Of a stretch of 64,000 nt of DNA, positions 37,541 through 49,129 are shown in pieces. A program made the position numbers and the translations under genes. The DNA is from Ascaris suum (Eukaryota > Nematoda > Chromadorea > Rhabditida > Ascarididae), in assembly GCA_013433145.1 (NCBI GenBank), contig CM024168.1, positions 18,305,868 to 18,369,867 on the forward strand, read 5' to 3'. The notes beneath the pieces were generated by a model, which searched no databases, had not been told where the DNA came from, and saw only the letters and a list, made by a program, of their open reading frames with translations. How positions within the stretch are numbered: the stretch's first letter is position 1; each line of letters begins with the position of its first letter.

Positions 37541-39340
37541 TCAGTTGTGAGCTTGTGAGCGATCAGTTACAGGGTAATCAGTCGGCCACTCCATCACGTA
37601 GTCAGTCGTTTCGATAACATACGAGTAGGATGAGAACTGAGTACCGTTGTGACTGAAAATAGTTTCGCGAAGACAGCGAGAGAACAGTTCTCGGATAGTA
37701 GTAGTACTTGCCACGACCTCGTCTATGCCAGCGAAAATTTTGTGGGTACTTGGAGTATGCATCGGCAGTGACGAGGAAGTTGTGGGCCATGAAACGTCCG
37801 ACATAGTCAACGTGGATGCGCTGCAAGGGTTTTGTAGTCTTCGGCCACGAGTTCTGCTTTGGCCGGATTCTTTGCGGCAAGTGCGCTCGCGGACAGTCAC
37901 TAACGGGACCTTCTACATTTCCGTCCAAGAGAGGCCATTGGCTGACGTATTGTGTGAATGATGATTGCGATGCGACGCCCTTTGCTGAGTTTATGCAAAT
38001 TTTCGGACCCAGAAATCCATATCGGAACATTGCATCAATTCTTAGAGGGATCGTAGTTCCGTGACGGAAGACGAAAAAATACTCTTCGGTAGTAATGTTG
38101 CCATACCTGAAGGTTGGTGAATCTTTGCCAAGGAACGGAATTTTGCGTCCGTCACAACCACGTCCAAATTCTTTAAATTTTTGGTGGGGCGGCTTGTCAG
38201 TGGCGCGATAGGTGATTTCATTTTGGATATCTGCTTCGGCTCCGGTATCGAGGCAGAATTCCACAGGCACTCCATTGACATTGAACGTCTTGCGGATGAG
38301 GTGCGACGACTCGTGGACTATGCCAGTCTGTTCGGAATGGCTGTCGTTCAGCTTTGGCTTCCTGCATCTGGATTCAAGATAACCTGTCCCGGGACATTTA
38401 CTGCATTTGCGCTTGGTGTGCGGCAGTTCTGACTGGAGTAGAATTCTCCGCATCAAAAAATGGGGATGGTGGCGCTGGCGGGGGTTTCTGTTCTTGCTTC
38501 TTCGGCCGCTGGTGACGTCGTCGTTGCGAATGACGAACGGCATTCAACTCGCCGTCGTGGCGGATGATTAGATGTGAGTTTGCCTTTATTGCGATGAGTT
38601 TGACATAGTCGTTGATGGCTTCTTCAGATTTCACGTTTATGCCATCCTCTTCTGGCTTCAGGAGCATGCGGGCATGTAAGGACTTGTCATTGGGATCCTT
38701 AATGCCGGCTAAGGCAATGAGACTGGCATACTATTCTTCCATAATTTCCCTGAAGTTGAAATTGCCGAGCACAGCTTTGACTCAATTTGCCTAGTGGCGT
38801 AAGTCTTCCCTTCTTTGCTTCGAAGTCGTTATGCAGCCGTAGTGATCTACCAAGAGTGATCGGTTCTTGTTGAATAAGTTATGTAGATGTTCGACCGTTT
38901 TCGTGGAAGTGAAATCGGTGTTCTCTTTTAGCAAATAGCTGCGGCGGTGCCGATGACACAAGCTTAGTCATCAGTGTTTTAACGCGGTTCTTGTCATCGG
39001 CGGGTGGGGCACTTCCTTCGAATCGCTGAATCGATTTCTCAAACTGCCATGGTTCGTGCTCATCGGCTTGGATGCGCTCAAGCTACGGGAATTTCGGGAA
39101 CTTGTACCGTGATGTGCGAGGAATGGATTGCTGCGATACGCTTGCGAAGATCAGTGCCTGGAGCTGTCTGAAGAAGTCTAGCAGTTGGTGTCCGCGTCTA
39201 GTAGCTCGCTCATCTTGCCCCTTCAGCAACATTTGCTGCACGGCTTCGAAAGTTGCGGGGTTCGACCGCTGAGGTCACGTTTTCTTTTCGCCACTGTTAT
39301 CTCATCCTGATCGCCACTGTAATAGCTCCTTGATCTGTCG
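37541..39340 (-). mobile_element. Decayed Ty3/gypsy retrotransposon (gag, protease, integrase; RT missing)
   Basis: Read on the minus strand from about 39330 down, the frames give a gag-like region (FASVSQQSIPRTSRYKFPKF, WQFEKSIQRFEGSAPPADD), a zinc knuckle CSKCPGTGYLESRC with Tyr in place of the His (about 38360-38405), an aspartic protease motif CLDTGAEAD (about 38240-38260), then directly an integrase segment: RIHVDYVGRFMAHNFLV, TADAYSKYP (about 37740-37830) and, after a frameshift, IRELFSRCLRETI and SHNGTQFSS (about 37630-37660). The RT and RNase H regions between protease and integrase are absent, stop codons and frameshifts interrupt gag and integrase, and the second integrase Asp appears as His (SHNGTQF). 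LTRs were not identified. This is a dead copy with an internal deletion. Confidence 0.85.
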
Positions 39341-41225
39341 TTTCAAGGAGGAGTGTTACCGAAAGAAGTCTTTACAGGAGCACATCGAATACTCACAACA
39401 ACAATGAAAATAACTCAGCAAGTGGCAAAAAATGTGCCATATATAATATTTCGCCTCTGTGTGATGCTATATATATGCAGTAAGCATAATTACGAAGTGG
39501 TGATTCCGCAATCGAATGTCGCCTTGTAACAGGAATCGTGTTCACAAAAGGGCCTTGGTGCATGGGAGGTCCTCAGGCGTTATAGCGTGGACCTCTACCG
39601 GGTGACGTGTGAATCATATGTCGGTGGAGCATGGGAGCTTTTCCGCGGCAGTCTTCGCGGGAAAGTTTTTGAGGGTCTGGAGGGGATTGGAGGATTAGGA
39701 AACGTCTGCTTTAATCAGGAGACCGTCTCCACATTGTTCACGCTGGTGCACTGTATTTTGTGCGCATAGAAGTGCAGTGAGTTAGCAATTTATAAAAGTT
39801 GCGCTTCTCTCGTATGATTGCGTTTGAATGGAGTTGATTTGACGCAGCAGCTGCTGCTGGCCTTCTAGAGGCATATTTTGCCATACACGATGGCTGCTTG
39901 CTTTGACACATGAGGAAGAGCCCACAAGTCTTTTGTGGATCGTGGCATTTGTTGCAAATCAGCATTTGGAAGTTGTCTGCGCAGGGAATATTTTCTGCCC
40001 AGCGAACCCTCTCTAGATCTCTGGAATATTTTTTCGAGATGCGTAATTTCATTTTTTTCCATGGACCAATGCAGAGGCCTGCACTAATCGTCTGAAAACA
40101 GGGAATTTAAAGCTCCGGACCTTGTGGACAACCAAGCAGCGTGGTTTGAAATTTTTAAAAAATATTTTGCGCATTGTGCTACATCTGTGTGCAGCAAGGT
40201 TCGCTTAGTAAATCTTACAGGGAAGTTGATGCAATCAGCATAACAAGCGCACTCTTATAAAGCAATTATGGGCCTATCCTTCTCGACAAAGAAGAGGTTT
40301 TTTTTGATGACTCTTTTGGCTAAATGTGTTTCTGTAGTCGGAAAGCTCTCAGAGGTCACGTTGTACGCACTTGAGTTGAAATTTTAGTGAAGTCATTTGA
40401 AATGGTCCCGTGTTACTCAGCATCAAGCTGTTTCAGTAAGCTCTAGCAACATGCCACTTTCATTTTGAAAAATTGCGAACGTTCAGAAAATTTTGTACCT
40501 TCGGATGATTTTTCCTAAAATTTGTTTAATTCTTAGCTCTTCCCTAGTGCTGATCATTTTGTGGACATTTCGAAATTTGCGATTAGTTTTTGTACTAAAC
40601 TTGGAGAGAAGGTGAAGGATGAAGCAGTCCATGTGCCACGAAAGAAATAACAATGGTCAAGGCAAGCTTCATCGTGATGTACTGTGGTATACGCCATGCA
40701 GTTTGGACTTTGTTTTTCTCATCGCTTTATTTTTAACTATATTAGGTTCATTGTGTGTTTCATCCAGAGGGCTATGAAGCTCACTGCCTAATCGTTTTGC
40801 GCGTATGTTCAAAAATCCCTCTTGGGCAACGCAGTTAAGGTCTGACGTTTTACTTTCGTGGGTCATCGCGGAGGCTGGATTGTTGGAAGAGGATTGATTT
40901 TGTACGGAGACCACTTTCAGCTGTTCATGTTACTTGGTTGCGTCGTGTTCACATAAAAATGGCAGATTAGTACTTTTTGATCCCGGCATATCATTCGTTT
41001 GAACGGAACTTATTCGATACAGCAGCTGCGGCTAAAATCCGAGAGGTGTGTGGCATGGTTAGATGTAGTTGCAATGAGACTTTTTAAAACTGGGAATGAA
41101 CAGAGTTCGATTTAGGGACGATGCAAGGATTTAAGTTGTTTTCAAACAAGTAAGCTGTAATGATGAAAAGCAGAGGTTCTGAGGGCCCACTCTTCTGCTA
41201 AGAAAGCAATAAACTGTGGAAATAA
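39341..41225. other. Intergenic stretch, nothing assigned
   Basis: No domain-bearing frame, RNA gene or clear repeat is seen. Flanking LTR sequence of the adjacent Ty3/gypsy remnant could extend into the first few hundred bases, but no matching pair was found. Confidence 0.4.
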
Positions 41226-41640
41226 CAGCGTACTCGAGGCGGCTGACGGAGTGCAGAGTTCTGGAAGGTGGCAGCTCGGCGTATTATATCAAAGTTCTCC
41301 ATGCTCTTCATAGAACCTCTCGTACCTGCAGCATACGGCCGATTGTCATGAGAAGCTAAACAAGATGGCGAAAATTCCATCCAGCGATTATCCGACTTCT
41401 GCAATGACAACAAACTTGCCTCACAGACTGTTTTCACGTTATCACTTCGGGTTTCGTCAGCACCTTCAGAATTCGTGAAAATTCAGACTGTTCAAACACG
41501 CCAACGGCAACGGTGGGTGACGAACGCCGCAACGTCTCACTGAAGAAGTGCTATTGTCACTACTTCTCGAGCATTTGTTCAAGCGCGGAGAATCAGAATA
41601 TTTTAATTCAAAGAATGTGCTGCGAAATGGTAAGCCTTGA
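41226..41640. repeat. Diverged direct repeat, copy 1
   Basis: Matches copy 2 (42055-42425) in the same order over several blocks. The first is GTGCAGAGTTCTGGAAGGTGG versus ATGCGGAGCTTTGGGACGTGG. Next come a block around GCTAAACAAGATGGCGAAAA and one around GAATCAGAATATTTTAATTC. A further short partial copy of the first block (GAAATGCGCAGCTTTGGAAG) lies at about 41665-41700. Confidence 0.55.
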
Positions 41641-42054
41641 AAACAAGAGCGAAGTTCAGACTGCGTGCGAAATGCGCAGCTTTGGAAGGTGATAGGTCAA
41701 TATAGTACATCACAGTTTTATACATACTTTAGGAGAGTACAGTTTATGAATTTTTTGAGGAAGAAAGACAATACAGCACACTTTGAGGAATTCTTCAAAT
41801 GATAAAATATAATATAACACAACACACGAAAGTTTGGACTCTATAAATTTTATTATTGCATGTCCATGGAATCTTGTTGTATTGTAGTACAGCATAATAT
41901 ATATTGACAAATTTCCGAGCGGCTAAGGATAGCGTAAAATAGTTTTCGCATTTTGGAAACAGTAAGGTAAACCAAATATTCACAGTGAATCAGCAGCACT
42001 CATGAAGTTCAGTCTTCTGATAGGCAATGAAAAAAATGAAAACAACAATGAATT

Positions 42055-42425
42055 CCGGGCTGCGGGCTGAATGCGGAGCTTTGGGACGTGGTTGTTCGAC
42101 ATCCTTGCATTATGCTTCATCCTTTCTTATCACATGTAATACCTACGGTGCCGCCAGTGTGACGAAACACTAAACAAAGTAGCAAAAATTGGGCTAGCGA
42201 CTAGCCGACTAGAAACACCACAGTTTTCAAGCGAGCATCTAGATAGCACACCTTGAACATGGAGCGTTTCTTATGTGCGATGGCAGCTGTAGCGCCTGAC
42301 GAACAACGAAGTGGTCTTACTCATCAAGCGTTTTCCACATTATTTTTTCTCAAGCAATTTCTTCGAGCACCGATAATCAGAGTACTTCAAGCTGCAGAAT
42401 TTGCTGCCAGAGTGCAACAAAAGTC
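42055..42425. repeat. Diverged direct repeat, copy 2
   Basis: Blocks correspond to copy 1 in order: GAATGCGGAGCTTTGGGACG, then CACTAAACAAAGTAGCAAAA, then GATAATCAGAGTACTTCAAG. Identity looks moderate with indels, so the family is old. The element type is unknown. Confidence 0.55.
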
Positions 42426-42689
42426 ATTCTCCTTCTCCAGACCGATTCGACATCAATGAGTGGAAGTCTGCCATCTGCAGTGTTCTTCGCAACAGTGTTA
42501 GTAGTTTACTTCTTAGCACTTATCTATACTTTTCACGCTGCAAGACAGCGCAGCTTATGAATTTTTGGGAGTAGCTGAAGACATCACGACACATTCTACA
42601 AACTTTTAAAGATTTTATATGTTTGCGATTTTTAGCATCAAGGAATTCGTGTTTCTACCAGCCTAGTTGAGAAATGCACACGATGTCGG

Positions 42690-43590
42690 TCCACCTCGAA
42701 TTTATGATCACAGGCAGAGCAAGCGTAACCAGTGATAGTGGAGCATTCAAAGAACCCATCAAACGAAAAATCAACACTCTTCTGAACAATGCGGTAGGCC
42801 ACAACCAAGTTCTAATATAAGCGACGCAGCTCCATTACTTCTAAAAAGAGGAGGATTATGAGCATAAACGGTCTTCGAACGTTTTCAGCTAAATTTAGAC
42901 AACGCCTATCGGACGGCGCCTATGTTTGTGAGGGATGGCCGAGAATAAGCATAAAGGAATGTTAAACAGTTTTGCAGTCAAGGAGAAATTTATCGAGGAA
43001 AATGCTCGCAAAATGAACGCAATCCCCCATTCGCCTTTTTCACAATATCGCTGACGTACTCATGAAAAACGAAAAGTGATTCTTATCATAACATCTTCAT
43101 TGTTGACGGAAGATGACGATGTAAGCAGCGCAGCGTTGGCAAGGAGGGAATACCTGACACTTCTAGCGGAAATGAATAAGGTTGTCTTATCGGGGCTAAG
43201 AGCAAAAGCTTCTGCGTGAGCGCTCACCAGCTGAATCAAATACTCTGAAGATTGTTGGCGAAGGCACGGACTTTGGCATCATCCGCAAAAATAGAATATT
43301 TTGAATTGTGCACAAAACATTCAGGAACATGGTTTATAAATATCAAAAATAGAGGAGAACGTCGAAAAGAACCTTGAAGAACCTCTGCAGGTCTATTTGA
43401 CGTTGCATGTAGGGCTGTTTATTTCTACAGCTTGGGAACTTTTAGACCGAAAATCGTACAGCCACTCAAATAGAAAACTCTTAACAGCATAATGTGGGAG
43501 ATTAAGGAAACGTTGAGACAGTGAGGCTGAATTATTTGCCTTTCTGATGTCGAAGCTCGCAGTCAACGTAGTCACCTTGATCAATAATTT
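42690..43590 (-). mobile_element. Decayed LINE (Jockey/CR1-type) reverse transcriptase
   Basis: On the minus strand, frames broken by shifts and stops read through the order of a non-LTR RT. ASFDIRKANNSASLSQR corresponds to the region of the first catalytic Asp, followed by LPHYAVKSFLFEWLYDF and SSQAVEIN. Then come EVLQGSFRRSPLFLIFIN and FADDAKVRAFANN, the intact FADD box at about 43260-43292. After these are LVSAHAEAFALSPDKTTLF and, further on, FILRAFSS. Degree of decay is high. Ends, 5' endonuclease region and poly-A tail were not delimited. Confidence 0.8.
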
Positions 43591-43914
43591 TAGGAGAGAG
43601 GAGCACTAGATTTTAGTGGCCCGAAAAAGCACAGCTGAGATACATCTCCTACACTACTACGTCGACAACAAATTACTGCAGTTGAAGAAACCTCCCACCG
43701 ACCATGCAACAAGCCTTTCAAGCAGCATAAATATAGCGCAACTGAGCCGCAAGCGGACGCCTTACCTATATACCGGTTTATATATGAACGACTTCCTTTA
43801 TTCCTCGCAACAGGGTGTTCCTAAAACTAGTGTGATGGTTTTCTTGATTAAGAGTGATCAACTTCGAATATATTTTCTTGACTTTAGCAAGTATCTGAGT
43901 CTATCACGCTCTGT

Positions 43915-43990
43915 TGAATGGAATGAATGGAGTGATGTAATGAATGGTATGGGAAGTATGCCGTTGGATGGAATGAAATCCTATCCCAAC
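43915..43990. repeat. Degenerate GAATG-type short repeat
   Basis: The pentamer-like pattern TGAATGGAATGAATGGAG recurs with variants (GTAATGAATGG, GGATGGAATGAA) over roughly 75 bp. It is a decayed microsatellite. Confidence 0.6.
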
Positions 43991-44709
43991 GCTATGTGCT
44001 TTTTCAGGTTCAATAATGAAATTTAAGTGAGCAGTGCAGTAGACTTTTGGCCGCATCAATTACGTTGAACCTTGCGGCTAGACGCATCTAACGGCGCTGC
44101 AATTGAAGCCCGCGAAGTTTACATTTATCGCCCGTCTACATTATATCAAAGCAGTAACATTAGTTGCGGTAAGACGTGACTGAGGCGTTTTGGATAAGAC
44201 AAAAATGCATTAACATATGAGGGATATTTACCACCATACACTCAGATTCCACTGCTTGATGATGGCGCTATCCACACATTTTCACTCATCATCTGCTAAA
44301 CATTCCAAACATTTTTGGATTAGCTGCGAGTTTCCTATGCTTTCTTAGCAGACAAGCACATTGATCCAAAATAATTGTTTCTTTCGAGATAGCTTTTGAT
44401 TCGAATAAGTTTACCAAGTGCAGCATAGACTGATAATGGAATAATATAGTTTACCGGGGTGATGAGACAATACAGGATAGTTTAGTATTATTTACCTTCA
44501 AAAAGAAAATACTAATAATGTATAGTTTAAGCGGTGACGGACCGGAAATAGAGCAGTGTTTAGTGGCTCGATTTCTTTCACGAGAAGTACTTCATACAAG
44601 GGGCAGTTTCCAACAAAGCGGTGCACACACGTCATTGTTCCCGACCAGAGAGTTCACAAAGCAAGTTGGCTGGCTGCCCAATTGTTGCGATGTTGTTTGC
44701 ATTCTGCTC

Positions 44710-45138
44710 CTATGCACTAATGTGCACGTCCACCAGATGAACGACGCATCGCTCGTCGCGCTGTCCCGCCCATTTCTCGCGCATCAGAATTTCATTGCCT
44801 GCAGCGTGCAGTTGTGATTTGCTTTCACTGGTTGTGGTCTCCTTTTCATCTGTCTTGTGGGTGCATTTGCGGTGGTTGCGTTCAGTATACGCCCATGCAA
44901 GGATTTGTGATGCTGGTGGGTTGTGGAGGTGTCTGTTCAGGTGCTTGGCTAAGTTGTTCACAAGTTGTAGTTGTTCATAAGTCATTGTTGAAAAGTAGAA
45001 AGTGATCTGCGTAAAAGACATTGAAGATAGACGACGGCAACGGTCGGTCCATCTATGAGCGCAAGAGGTATGTGAAATTGAGACAGAGGTGAGGAAAAAA
45101 ACGAAAAAAAACGTAGTTGCGTGCAAAAACATTGACAA
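44710..45138 (-). CDS. Unassigned 142-codon open frame
   Basis: The longest uninterrupted minus-strand frame outside the transposon regions. Downstream of an internal Met (about 44983) it reads MTYEQLQLVNNLAKHLNRHL, then a hydrophilic Lys/Glu/Thr-rich stretch and RDERCVVHLVDVHIS before a stop. The upstream third is hydrophobic and Ser/Cys-rich and may not be coding. No domain is recognised; opposite-strand frames of 60-100 codons overlap it. It could be a fossil or chance. Confidence 0.2.
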   Translation of the reverse strand: MSMFLHATTFFFVFFLTSVSISHTSCAHRWTDRCRRLSSMSFTQITFYFSTMTYEQLQLVNNLAKHLNRHLHNPPASQILAWAYTERNHRKCTHKTDEKETTTSESKSQLHAAGNEILMREKWAGQRDERCVVHLVDVHISA

Positions 45139-48100
45139 GATGTCTGCACAGATAGCACGTGCACAGTTTAGAAATGCGAGGAAAAGAGAAAAAACAGAAA
45201 GCGATGCTAGGTATGTAGAACGTGTAATAAAATATTTCTTTTAAATAATGCTCAGTCCAATGAATTAATTCAGCAGTTGTGTAAAGATCAATCGTTTTTG
45301 TGCAGCTGAGGAAAAATAGGAGTGTTACCTACGTCCACTAGTGGACTGAATAATTTGTTCGATTCCAGTTCAGTTCTGCATTGAAAACTGTTGAGGAGAA
45401 CAAGGGAGGTGCAGGTTTTGCTGGAGTATGTCTGTTGATATGTATATGGATATGTCTTTCTTCTCCTGCAAGATATGCCTTTCTTATTGTGCATCGAGCA
45501 TTAAAATGTCTTCGAAACAAAATGCCTATAAAGGGACCTCCAGTCATGAAGCAAAGCAAAAATCGGCCTTCAGACTCAAATTTGAAAACTTTCATTCGGG
45601 TCCCGTATTTGGGCTAGTGTGGACCGGAAATGATTTTATAAAAAGTAGTCCAGCAAACTTTTTTTGAATAGCTTCGATGTATTATGCGTCATTGATTGCG
45701 CGAGGCGTCAATGTTGATGAATAGTACTGGATGACAGTAGGATGTGAATGCTCTTCAAATTGCTTCAGTGCATCCGTATTACTTGTAGCTCACTATACAG
45801 TTGGGAGTTTTGAACATTTTTACTAAAATTTTCGGGTAGTGCAAACTCCATTTAAGAGATGAGGCAGTTTTAACACCCAGATTAGGTTAACCATTGTCTG
45901 CTGGAAAGAACCGAGCGTTGCCTATGAATAATACTAGCAGGTGGTACCGCTTAGTACAACAAGCAGGCTTCATTTTCAAGTTGACTTTAAAGATGGAGTT
46001 TGCAGGAGAACTCTTAATCGGGTGCTGCTTTCTTCAGGTGAGAAGGGGATAGACCTGCTGTTGTGTTACTATACTCTGGGAGGGTAGATGTGCAGTTGTT
46101 GCAGTAGTCCAAGGTACCTAGAAGATGTCCGCAACCTACTGGATTAAATCCAGTCGTTGTCTGTTCCCTGTACTTAAATCTCGATTGTGTCAGTCTGTTT
46201 CTATGTTTGATATTATTTTAATAGCGTTGACCGTGAGCGTGAGACGAACTTTTTTTTGCACTGTGTGAGCTAGTGCATTCGATGCGTCTTGAATGTAGCA
46301 GTTTAAACTGTACATGCGCTCTCCTGTAGGATGAGTTCATCACCAGAGTGGGCATTTTGTTTTTTCAAAGCTTGATTCTGCCGTCAGAAGGTTCCTTTTA
46401 AAATGTCTTTGTCCTCAACAAGACTTCAGCGCAAAGGACTTTTACTCACTTTTTACACCGCTGTGAAGAAATACATTCTCGTTTCCCTTACCAAGCAGCC
46501 GAATTTAACGCTGCTTGTAGTGCGTTCGGGATGGAATGGTCCATAATTTGGCAAAACCCTGAAAACGCTCGCCTGGTGCAATACATAGTAACCGTTCCTT
46601 TTGAGCTGACGCACCGTAGCTGGGAAAGTTAGCTTTCAAAAGCAGCGTAAACAGCTCACGACGGTCTCTAGACCGTTTTACCTTATCGTGTAATCTTTGC
46701 GCTATCGAAGCTCACCGTGTATCGGTATACATGGCCCTCAAGATTCTGAAAGTTCTCGAGGCTCCCGTCAGATGATTCCGCAGCTACCTAAATGGGGAAT
46801 ATCACCTTCCCGTGATGGGACTTTCCAAAGGCCTATATTTATGAAGATGCCGATGAGTCACCCTCCAGCTACGCACAGTGCGTAGTTTAATGGGGAATTT
46901 CGAGAGCCTTCGGTACTTAGAGAACCTTTTAATCGGTCCTTGTGTGCCCTAATATGAAGCAGCTTATGTGATTCTGGGCCACATAGTGGCGAGAATATAT
47001 GGCATATGTCGGTGATCAGAGAAGTACTTTCACACCGCATGCGACGCCTGTAAAACTTTAATTTAGTTATTTTCTGGAGCGGTTTGAGGAGGATATATTA
47101 TGAAGCAAGGAGATAGTTCTTAAAGAGTTCTCTTCTGAGCCATCTTTATGTAGGATGTGTGTTGGTTTCTGCCAGAAGTTTGTAACATTCTCGTTACAAG
47201 AGCTTGATCGAGAAGCGAGCATCCTCAGGGAGAGAAAGTTAGTAAAACCATCCAGCATCAGATGATCACGAACAGGGAAAATACCATTTCAGGTAATCCC
47301 ATTCTACCGCTAGAGTATTTAGTGCAGAGTGCTTATGCTTCGACGTCGTAACCGCCCTCTTCTTTAATTCTTTTTTTTTTTCCGTGGGGTCTCATATCCT
47401 CTAAAGGAATTATGTGAAACAAAGTCAGGAACCTCGGCTTCGTTTTACTCATAAAATATGAGTTTGACGAAAACATAACCCGCAGAAGTCCATGGGCAAA
47501 AGAATGGCAGGGTTACGGACTCCGTTTGCCTTCTGGTTTTCTAGGCTTTCACGGCCTTTTCTGTCCCGCATCACTTCGTTTTTGCAGTTCTGCACTTGCA
47601 CATATGGGACATTCTGCCATTCGTAGCTTTGACGACACTAAGGAAGGAGGACGAGAAATGAAACGACGTCACTATATTGTCCCTTGAGCTCGTTTTATAC
47701 ACATTTTCATCTTCGTGGCGCAGGCTCATGCTGATAGTAGATTTTAAATGAATCACTCATCGACTGCTTATAAAAATATCGCGACAGTTTCAGACAAAAT
47801 GTGACATAACGAATAGCGAGCAGATAGATGCACTTATGAACCTTTATTCACTAAACGAAGAAAACTATCAAGTAACTGCATAAAACAATCACATTAGTAA
47901 AAGAACGCATAAAAGTAGAGCTTTTCGCTTCAAATTTTCAAGCGTACTTAGAACCATCAATGTACTCGAACTTGCAAATTGGCTTACATTTTTTGCATTC
48001 GGCATTTCCTTCGTGCGGCGTCACCATCTTAAAAACTGCATGGAATCACATCACCAGATCCCGCGTACGGCCATGAGACACCTGTTGTTCGATGCAGTTG

Positions 48101-48720
48101 ATGTGACTCAAGGTGATCTGCTCTTCGTTTTAATTTTCAGAATTTTTTCTGGGAAATTTTTTATTCTTTTACGAGCGAACTTTAGAGGAAATGACCACAT
48201 ACTATGCACACATGTTCTCGAAGGGGAAAATTATGTTAAATTAGCTTAAGGTGAAAATACTAGGCAGCCATGGGATGTTGCTACTTCAGCTTCATGCATT
48301 GTTATCGCTGCATATCGTTCGATTCCTTATCTTCGCATCGTCCTCGCTAGATGAAGTGCATCCTCACCTTATTTGGAAACTGTCCACTGTTTTGCAAAAA
48401 TGGCTAACTGGCGCTAGATGAGGGAGGATCACAGAGGCAGCGATCGTGCTTTACAGAGAAAGGTCGACCGCTTCATGTTCCCTGAATCAACAAAATTAAA
48501 TTACCCAGCCAACTGTTAATGTTCCACACCTAAAGATCGAGCGGAGTAACAATAAGTGTTCCGTTTCCTCAATAACATTATTGCCTGCCTTGCACATTCT
48601 GTGAACGTGGTTGCTTCGCACTTTTTAGCATCATTTCCCTTGCTCTTAAGTGGGTTTAATTTAGCTCATTTCGTTGAACTATATTTTTGCTTTTACCGTT
48701 TCCAGCTGTCTGTTTGCTTA
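45139..48720. other. Intergenic stretch, nothing assigned
   Basis: Short frames only (for example 45338-45667, 46697-46885 and 48013-48249). No domain, RNA gene or structured repeat is recognised. The promoter of the downstream helicase gene probably lies in its last part. Confidence 0.45.
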
Positions 48721-48754
48721 ATTTTTGTGCGCGCTTGGAGGCCAAGGCCAAAAA

Positions 48755-48907
48755 GCAGGGACATCTGTAGACTGCCATGACAATGTAGAAAAAGTGATAG
48801 GAGAGGACGAGCTGGTCTATGGATTGAAACGCTCTATTTCAACTGTCGTTGTTGGTGACCATAACGGAGCGATTGTGCTTGACGATATCAAATCGGACGT
48901 TTTGTGG
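48755..48907 (+). CDS. Coding-like open frame immediately upstream of the helicase gene
   Basis: The frame reads GEDELVYGLKRSISTVVVGD, HNGAIVLDDIKSDVLW and could end at a donor-like GTATCG (48908), only 63 bp before the TTTGTTTAG acceptor at 48970. It could be the last exon of an upstream gene or a 5' exon, but joining it in phase puts the next exon in a frame different from the helicase one, so it is not part of the helicase reading frame. No family is recognised. Confidence 0.2.
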
Positions 48908-48959
48908 GTATCGAGCGCAATTTACTTCCTCCCATAATGCCGTATTTTCGGTCAGTTAT

Positions 48960-48984
48960 ACTTTGTTTAGGTAAGCAGGCTCGA
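48960..48984 (+). promoter_or_regulatory. Probable trans-splice acceptor of the helicase gene
   Basis: TTTGTTTAG ends at 48970, 14 bases before the ATG at 48985, with an AG also at 48978. The spacing and T-rich context suit spliced-leader addition. Alternatively this is an ordinary acceptor of a gene with a 5' UTR exon upstream. Confidence 0.45.
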
Positions 48985-49129
48985 ATGTCACGCGGCGTTG
49001 GATGTCGGCGCGGGCGTGGTGCTGGTTCCTACTCAAGTCGCCTCAATGCGGATGGAGAATGCATTGACAAGATTTTCGAGAAGATGATTCTGCTGCGACT
49101 TGAAGAATTCCGTGATGGTCCCGAAACAG
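48985..49129 (+). CDS. Helicase exon 1
   Basis: It starts at ATG with MSRGVGCRRGRGAGSYSSR, then CIDKIFEKMILLRLEEFRDG, which resembles the short helix before the R3H domain in YTHDC2. It ends in phase 1 at a GTTCGT donor. Another frame is also open through most of this exon, so the frame choice rests on the family resemblance. Confidence 0.65.
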
